From NCBI GenBank assembly GCA_002197995.1, contig NGZR01000007.1, positions 1,632,399 to 1,696,398 of the forward strand: a stretch of 64,000 bases of DNA. The letters run 5' to 3'. Below, in pieces: positions 58,773-64,000 of this stretch (position 1 is its first letter; every line of letters starts with the position of its first letter). A program made the translations under genes and the position numbers. This DNA is from Gaeumannomyces sp. JS-464 (Eukaryota > Ascomycota > Sordariomycetes > Magnaporthales > Magnaporthaceae). The notes under the pieces were generated by a model. The model was given only the letters and a program-made list of their open reading frames with translations. It had not been told where the DNA came from and did not search any database.

Positions 58773-60414
58773 TCATTTCATTACCCTATAGACCTGGTAT
58801 TCATCGCCCGTGCTCACGGGGAGGATGTTGAAGGTCGCATACGAGTCGATTTTCTGGCTCGAGCATGTTGAATGCCTGGGCGGCATTCTTTTGCCGAGTG
58901 TTGACCCAGTACCCACCAACAGGGATAGTAAGGTTCTTCTGAACAGTCTCGGTCGTGACGGTAGTCCTGGCTATGCCCTCGTACTTAGACAATGCCAGCA
59001 CGGCCCTGGTGATTTTAAAGGCCTCGACCTGACCCCTAAAGTCGGCGCGAAGCTCGTCGACAACCACGCCCGCGGCCCGGAGGCGGTCGGCGGCGTCATG
59101 CCAGGCGCGTGAAAACACATAAGCCTCGGGCCGAGCGCGGGTCAAGTTCGCGACGGCCGGCGTGGTGTTGAGGAAGGCGACAGGCACGTTAATCAGCGTG
59201 CCGTTGCGGACGTCGACGAGGGTCCACGAAATGTTGGTCGGCCGCGGGTAGTCCGTCACGACGATCTCGTCATTATTGGTAATGAAGTCGGCCCGCGCAT
59301 TCTCGACGGTCGAATAAACCAGGGCAGCGTTGTCAGCAGCGGTCTGCACAAGGGTTTCGACCATAGTTAGGCCCGAGGCGACGCGACGTTGGAAGTGCTG
59401 ATCAGCGAGGCCGATTCCCCTGGTCTCGGTCAGGAACATGACTGCCTGAGAGAGAGCGACCGAGGTGTCGCCCATCTTTGCGTCGCCCGTCGCCTCCTCG
59501 AGCAGCAAGCTGCCGTTGGGCCCGTCGGAACCGACAACGTAGGGGCTCCAGCGCAGGCCGCGGGCCTCGAGCGCCGCAGCGATGGAGTCGGCGAAGAGGG
59601 TCTCGGACAGGCGGCGGATGTCGCGGTGGATGTTCAGGTTCTTCATGGCCGAGAACATGCCGTCCTGGGCTGGGTGCCAGCGGTCGGCGGTAGAGCCATA
59701 GCCTCGGGTGGCGCCGTACTCGTGGCAGTCGACGCCGACGTGCGGGGCAAAGTCCATGACAAGGCGCTTGATGTCGCGAGTCTGCTGGCGAGCGAGCTTG
59801 GTGTGGTCGCGGTTGGGGTCGAAAGAGGTGGCCAGGTAGCGCTGGAAATAGGCGACGCCGTCCGGATTGTAGCGCGGCAGCATCAGGATGTCGACCTTGT
59901 CAAGGATGGAGGCGGCCCAGGTCGCGTTCGCGTCGAGCTTTCCCAGAAGCGCGAGAAGGACCTGGTCACCAGCGGGCTCGTTGCCGTGGACGCCTCCCTG
60001 CATCCAAACACGGACCTTCCCCGTCGAGTTTGCGTGGCTGGCCAGCCCGGCACCGGCACTGGTTGCCAGGTTGGATGTTGAGAGGAAGACATAGGGCAGA
60101 GAGCGGCCTTCCTCGGAGCGGAAGGTTGGGTTGTGGTATGTCATCCACTCGTTGCGCGCGGCGAGGGTTTGGAGGAAGTGCTCCAGCGTGAGCTGGTCTG
60201 TTGGGCCAGCGGTGCCGTCGGCGAAAGTCTTTAGGACCGTCCCGGGGCTTACGAAGGCGGGAGACGGGAGCTCAACATCCGCAACGGCCGGGAAGAGTCG
60301 CGCGACACTCCCGCCGTCCTTGACGACGGGAACGCGGTTGTCTGCGTACTTCAGAGCCGCGACGAGGCCCGCGCCCTGGAGAAGGGCAACGGCGGGAGTG
60401 TTGCGACGGCGCAT
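58773..60414 (-). CDS. Secreted M14 zinc carboxypeptidase (one-base frame break at C-terminus)
   Basis: Start at 60414; an N-terminal hydrophobic segment (AVALLQGAGLVAAL) serves as signal peptide or anchor. Zinc ligands are H143 and E146 (GGVHGNEPAGD) and H231 (VDCHEYGAT); R/N substrate-binding residues lie in PRYNPDG and the catalytic Glu is E330 (FLTETRGIG). This is the M14 fold with a C-terminal beta-rich extension. The long frame ends at 58801 with PENRLVCDLQHPP; shifting one base at the AAAA run (about 58850) gives IDSYATFNILPVSTGDEYQV and a stop at 58773, the family-like end. Corrected length 546 residues. It trims C-terminal residues from peptides outside the cell or in the vacuole. 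The open frame extends upstream to 61134 without domain content, so the 60414 start is preferred. Confidence 0.85.
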
Positions 60415-61489
60415 TTTGGTGGAATGCTCTCGACAAAGAGGTGGCCGTGGACGCAGATCAAGGGAGGGTGCGGCAGGGAGCCGCCTCTTAGGGGCAAACA
60501 TGTTTAAAATACTTTCGCGCCCTCTCGACGGACACAAGAAACTACTCCGATCACCGCACCGGAGAGATAAGGCGAATGCAAGATTGACTCGACCTTCTCC
60601 GACCAGCCAGGCGGGATTAGGAAGGTCGCGACCGTGGGCGGGGATCGCCAAGACAGCGACCCCAGCCGGTCGGGGGTCGACGGGCGACTTCAATGTCGGA
60701 GACGTTGAGCGGGCCCGACGCGACGCCGCGCGCGTGCAAGGTGGCTTCATCTCGGCGCTGCGGACGGCGTGCTTGGACGACGCCCGTACTCGGCGCGGGC
60801 TTGGAGGCGGGCGGACTAGCCTGACGTCAAGTGCTTCCCACACCCAGAGACAACACGGGCGGCGCAGAACGCGAAATGGAAACACGGAGCCGCCAATGGC
60901 GTGCGACAAAGAGCCTGACGTCAGCCAGGCGGGCGCCCTTTGTTGCCTGATGCGGCATCCCGCTGCTCCCGTGACTGCCCCAATACGAGCTTCAGGGACC
61001 CCGCCATCCGCAGCTGCAGCCAGCGTTGCATCCACCCGGCAACCAACAGCCGACGGCACTTGGGCGACCAGGCCTGATCTGGTATAGCGTCCCCCGATCG
61101 TCACCAGATTTCCAGCTCCTTTGGCGGGCCGCATCCCCTCGGAATCTCAAAAGTCCAATTGCTCGCCCTCGATTCACTTACGACGTCGCATCCCGCCCAG
61201 GCGGACCACCACCGACCGTTGTTTGCTTCGCCGCAGTCACACCCGTCGACGTACATAAACGAGATCCTCCAGCCCGTGTGTGTGGTATTTTCGGCGCTCC
61301 CATCAACGTTCAGATCTCGTCGTCCTGCATCCCACCGACAGGACACGAGCTGACCTACTGCCAGATAACCATATAAGGACAGGGAAGAGGTCGCTAGGCG
61401 GACAGAAAGCAACCATTAGTCTCACACCGCGCCTTTCCCATCGCATACCAACTATTACCACACTACACCAACCACTTCACACCACAAAC
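60415..61489. other. Shared divergent promoter region
   Basis: Between the starts of the carboxypeptidase and the secreted protein. The minus-strand frame is open through it, but its translation is Arg-rich and lacks conserved content. A TATA-like CATATAAGG lies near 61368-61376. Confidence 0.45.
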
Positions 61490-62173
61490 ATGCTCTTCTC
61501 CACATCAACAACCCTCGCTGTGGCCCTCGGCCTTACCGCCGCCTCGCCCATTGCCGTGGCCCGCGCCGGCGGCCCAGCCATTATTGACGGCAAGGGCTTC
61601 CAGCTGGCCGCCCGCGGCGAGCTCGGCCCCTTAGACCCAGACAATGCGGCATCCAACGCCTGGGTGCTCGGCCTGCAGCGAATCAGCCAGGGCGTCTATG
61701 CCTCCGTCGTGATCCCGCGCAGCCGGAACAAGACCGAAAACCCGACCTTCTACTTCAACCGCACCGAGCCCGACGGCCAGCAAACCCTTAACATCGACAT
61801 CCCGGGCGTCTACCCGCTCGTCGCCAGCATAGCCAGCCGCGACCACCCGGGCGAGCACGCCATCTCCTTCAGCCCCGGCGGCTCGGGCGGCACTCCGGGC
61901 ATGTATTGGTTCTACCGCTCCCCCGAGACGATCCCCCTGCTCGGCGGCGGCCCCGCTCGCGTCGGCAGCTGGGCTGTGTGCCGCCGCCCGCTGCCGCTGG
62001 GAAGCGGGCCCACGGATTTCCTCCAGCCCGCTACATCTACGAAGACGAGACAATCCCGTCCGGCTGTGCTTCCGTCGACTGGGTGGTCCTGTGCGCAGAC
62101 ATGGTCCCGCTGCGGCCCTGGCGACAACTGGAACCATGACTCGGCCGGCGATGTCAAGTGTGTCGCGCAGTAA
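61490..62173 (+). CDS. Secreted protein of unknown function (two one-base frame breaks)
   Basis: Starts MLFSTSTTLAVALGLTAASP, a clear signal peptide. The main frame runs through FQLAARGELGPLDPDNAASN, AWVLGLQRISQGVYASVVIP and FYFNRTEPDG to MYWFYRSPETIPLLGGGPAR, then stops looking like protein at about 61980. The adjacent frame reads ARYIYEDETIPSGCASVDWV, VLCADMVPL. The first frame then resumes with PGDNWNHDSAGDVKCVAQ and a stop at 62173. A missing base near 61985 and an extra C near 62112 account for both changes and leave 228 codons including stop. Cys pairs near the C-terminus suggest disulfides. It resembles fungal secreted proteins of unassigned function; no domain recognised. Confidence 0.6.
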   Translation: MLFSTSTTLAVALGLTAASPIAVARAGGPAIIDGKGFQLAARGELGPLDPDNAASNAWVLGLQRISQGVYASVVIPRSRNKTENPTFYFNRTEPDGQQTLNIDIPGVYPLVASIASRDHPGEHAISFSPGGSGGTPGMYWFYRSPETIPLLGGGPARVGSWAVCRRPLPLGSGPTDFLQPATSTKTRQSRPAVLPSTGWSCAQTWSRCGPGDNWNHDSAGDVKCVAQ

Positions 62174-63361
62174 AGCGGGTGGCACAGAACAGTTTGAAAG
62201 ATAGCTGGACGGAGACAACGACGTTTTTGATGTTAGCAGCCCATAAGGCAACGCGAAAAATGAGGATAATCATAGCGCGGGACTCAGCATCGACAAAGGT
62301 TTAGATCCTGTACGTAAATAATTAATTATAATCGATATTGGGGATGCCTCCGTCTTCAACCGTGACACTTGGAACCAATGGGGGATATGCAACATCGCTT
62401 GCCAGCGCAGGGCCGGTACAGCCCCCACCGTGGCACCAGCAGGCACGAGCGAAAGGAAACATCTACTAGCCCACAGAATCGCAAATTGGTACAAACACAA
62501 CGCCTTTCCCCAGCCAACGCTTAGCCCTGACTGCCACCGCCGATTGTGTATCTATTTTATGCGTCTCCTCTACCGCAGCGCATAAATGTCGCCAAAGCAG
62601 GATTTTTTTAGGTTTGTAAGCGCTTGTCTACCTACTTTAGACCATTCCTCGCTGCCATCTTTCTGGGCAAAGGAGCACTGATGTTATGGCACCGTGCCAC
62701 AGGATATCGCTTGTTGGCGACGGAGCTGGAGCCACCGATCAGCTTCGGCAGCACTCCATGGTTGCATGGCTTTCGACGCCGCCACAGCGGGCCGTCTCGC
62801 TTTTTTTTTTTCTTTTTTTTTTTTAAATGGTGCCAAATCGGGATCAATCTTGTCATGGCTTCTATTTTGAACGCATTCCCCCATGCGCTACCCATGTGCA
62901 GATCAAGGCGCTTTGGCCACAAGCAGCAACCCCACGACTCGTGGGAGGCCCCCCCCCCCCCCCCCCGCTGCCCGTCTCGACTATCTCGCGTGGCCACGGG
63001 TGGCTACCATTGATGCTACCTCACAGAGGCCTGAGCTCAGATGCCGATTTTGGAAATCGAGTGCTTCCACCAGATCGGAAATAGGAGCACCCACGAGATC
63101 TCAAGGGACGAGGACGGAGCATAAATGCGTCGCCCTCCGGTCTCGATGAGTCTTCTAATCTCCCTTCTCCATCATCACCCACCAACCTCTCAGCCTCTCC
63201 TCTCCTCTCCTAGCCATCCACCACTTCATCCAACCAACAACTTCTTCAATCTGTTGCCAACAGCCTTGTGTCTTACTCTCCATCTCCGCGACGAGGCACT
63301 CATCAACCCGCCTCCAACAAACGACCAACTTTCTCCAACCAATCAACCCCACCAAGCAAAA
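62174..63361. other. Intergenic with homopolymers
   Basis: Contains a T run (about 62800-62824, interrupted by one C) and a 19-base C run at 62949-62967. A poly-pyrimidine leader rich in CTCTCC and CAACC precedes the next start. No gene recognised. Confidence 0.45.
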
Positions 63362-63673
63362 ATGTACTTCTCCGCCGCCGCCCTCCTGGCCCTGCTGGCC
63401 GCCTCCCAGGTCGCCGCCGCGCCCCTGACCACCGACAGCGACGTGGCCGCCGTCAGCATCGCGCAGCGGAGCGTCTCCGCGTCCGCCCCGGCCGCCGCCG
63501 CCGCCGCCATCGACGAGGAGGCCGACGAGGCCCCCGTCGAAGAGGAGCCCGAGCAGGTCGCCCCCAGGCTGAGGACTCGGGCCCGGGGGTCGAAGAAGCC
63601 TGCGTCGGGAGTTCCCGACCGGAGCGGTGGCAGGATCGCCGTGTGCGGCAAAGGCCTGTGGTCGGGCTGCTAA
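63362..63673 (+). CDS. Short secreted precursor ending in a two-cysteine peptide
   Basis: Single exon of 103 residues, start in a favourable CAAAAATG context. A signal peptide (MYFSAAALLALLAASQVAAA) precedes an acidic, Ala/Glu-rich region (35-65). A basic stretch (RLRTRARGSKK) could be a processing site. The last residues are GGRIAVCGKGLWSGC, which could form one disulfide loop of nine residues. The layout (signal, acidic propeptide, basic cleavage site, short C-terminal Cys peptide) is that of secreted fungal peptide precursors. It does not carry the WCxxxGxxC core of known alpha-type pheromones. No family recognised. Confidence 0.65.
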   Translation: MYFSAAALLALLAASQVAAAPLTTDSDVAAVSIAQRSVSASAPAAAAAAIDEEADEAPVEEEPEQVAPRLRTRARGSKKPASGVPDRSGGRIAVCGKGLWSGC

Positions 63674-64000
63674 GCGGCTGCCGTCTCCCTCCTGGGCCGG
63701 CGGCGCGACGAAGACGTCGGCCTCAAACTTTCCTATCTCTGTCAGCGTTGGAATTCGCGGAAGCGTGGAGTTTTTGCCTCCCCATTCTCTTCCGAACCAC
63801 CTTTTGTTCTCCTGCTTTCTTTTTGCTATTTGTTTCCCTTCTTTTTTTTCTCGCTGCTTCTTTTCGGGGTACTCCTTTGCTGTCATTCTTTAGCGTTTCA
63901 ATCCAGGTTTCTTTTGCTTGCTTCAGCCGTTTTCGTCAGGGCTGTATCTGACGACGTGATGTCTCTCCGCCGCCACGCCGTGAATGGTTATTGGAGACAT
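63674..64000. other. Downstream flank to window end
   Basis: 3' flank of the peptide-precursor gene, T/C-rich. No gene recognised. Confidence 0.5.

Noticed and set aside
60415..61134. Amino-terminal extension of the carboxypeptidase to 777 residues
   Set aside because: The extension is Arg-rich and lacks domain content, and it removes the signal-like N-terminus at 60414.
63625..63673. Alpha-type mating pheromone
   Set aside because: There is no WCxxxGxxC core and only one C-terminal copy without Kex2/STE13-type repeats.

Overview
The window reads as nuclear DNA of a filamentous ascomycete, most likely a sordariomycete. Genes are GC-rich and single-copy. They carry short introns (about 50-130 bp) with GTRNGT donors, CTRAC/CTAAC-type branch sites and YAG acceptors, separated by long intergenic stretches. 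One block (about 35.3-42.3 kb) is AT-rich and carries the transition pattern expected of repeat-induced point mutation (RIP). The content is typical of the group: a GH43 glycosidase, Spherulin-4, a TauD-type dioxygenase next to an ACS-family transporter, an FMO, an F-box protein, HNH and HET/ankyrin genes or relics, and several small secreted proteins.

Layout. 1-23 kb is housekeeping-like: a pseudo-exonuclease/RRM/RanBP2 zinc-finger RNA-binding protein (-), a PMP3/SNA proteolipid (+), a low-complexity unknown (+), an ICln/Lot5-type protein (-) divergent from a small unknown (+), an ankyrin relic (-), an F-box protein (-) and a PLDc_N-type membrane protein (-). 23-34 kb is accessory: a tRNA-derived SINE-like element, a three-exon small secreted protein (-), a HET-like relic (-), a GH43 enzyme (+), a PD-(D/E)XK fragment (-) and an HNH protein (-). 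34-44 kb holds a RIP-mutated chromovirus (Ty3/Gypsy) with both LTRs. It is bracketed by two divergent paralogues of a small secreted protein whose three exons match almost codon for codon in length. 44-53 kb holds Spherulin-4 (-), a TauD dioxygenase (-) divergent from an ACS/Seo1-type transporter (+), an FMO (+) and a small secreted protein (-). 53.6-64 kb holds a secreted-protein relic, an IRG-like GTPase (-), a fungal multi-pass membrane protein (+), an M14 carboxypeptidase (-), a secreted protein (+) and a short peptide precursor (+).

How genes work together. The dioxygenase and transporter share one promoter region and plausibly form a sulfonate-scavenging pair, with the FMO downstream a possible partner. 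The paralogous secreted proteins on both sides of the retroelement look like a local effector-type family. One of them has its last 3' splice site triplicated in a 23-bp tandem repeat.

Caution. At least eight otherwise well-conserved genes need a single-base correction, usually in a short G, C or A run, to stay open. That looks more like residual assembly indels than mass pseudogenisation, so the frames of those genes are given as composites. All calls come from reading the sequence and from remembered family features; no database search was run.
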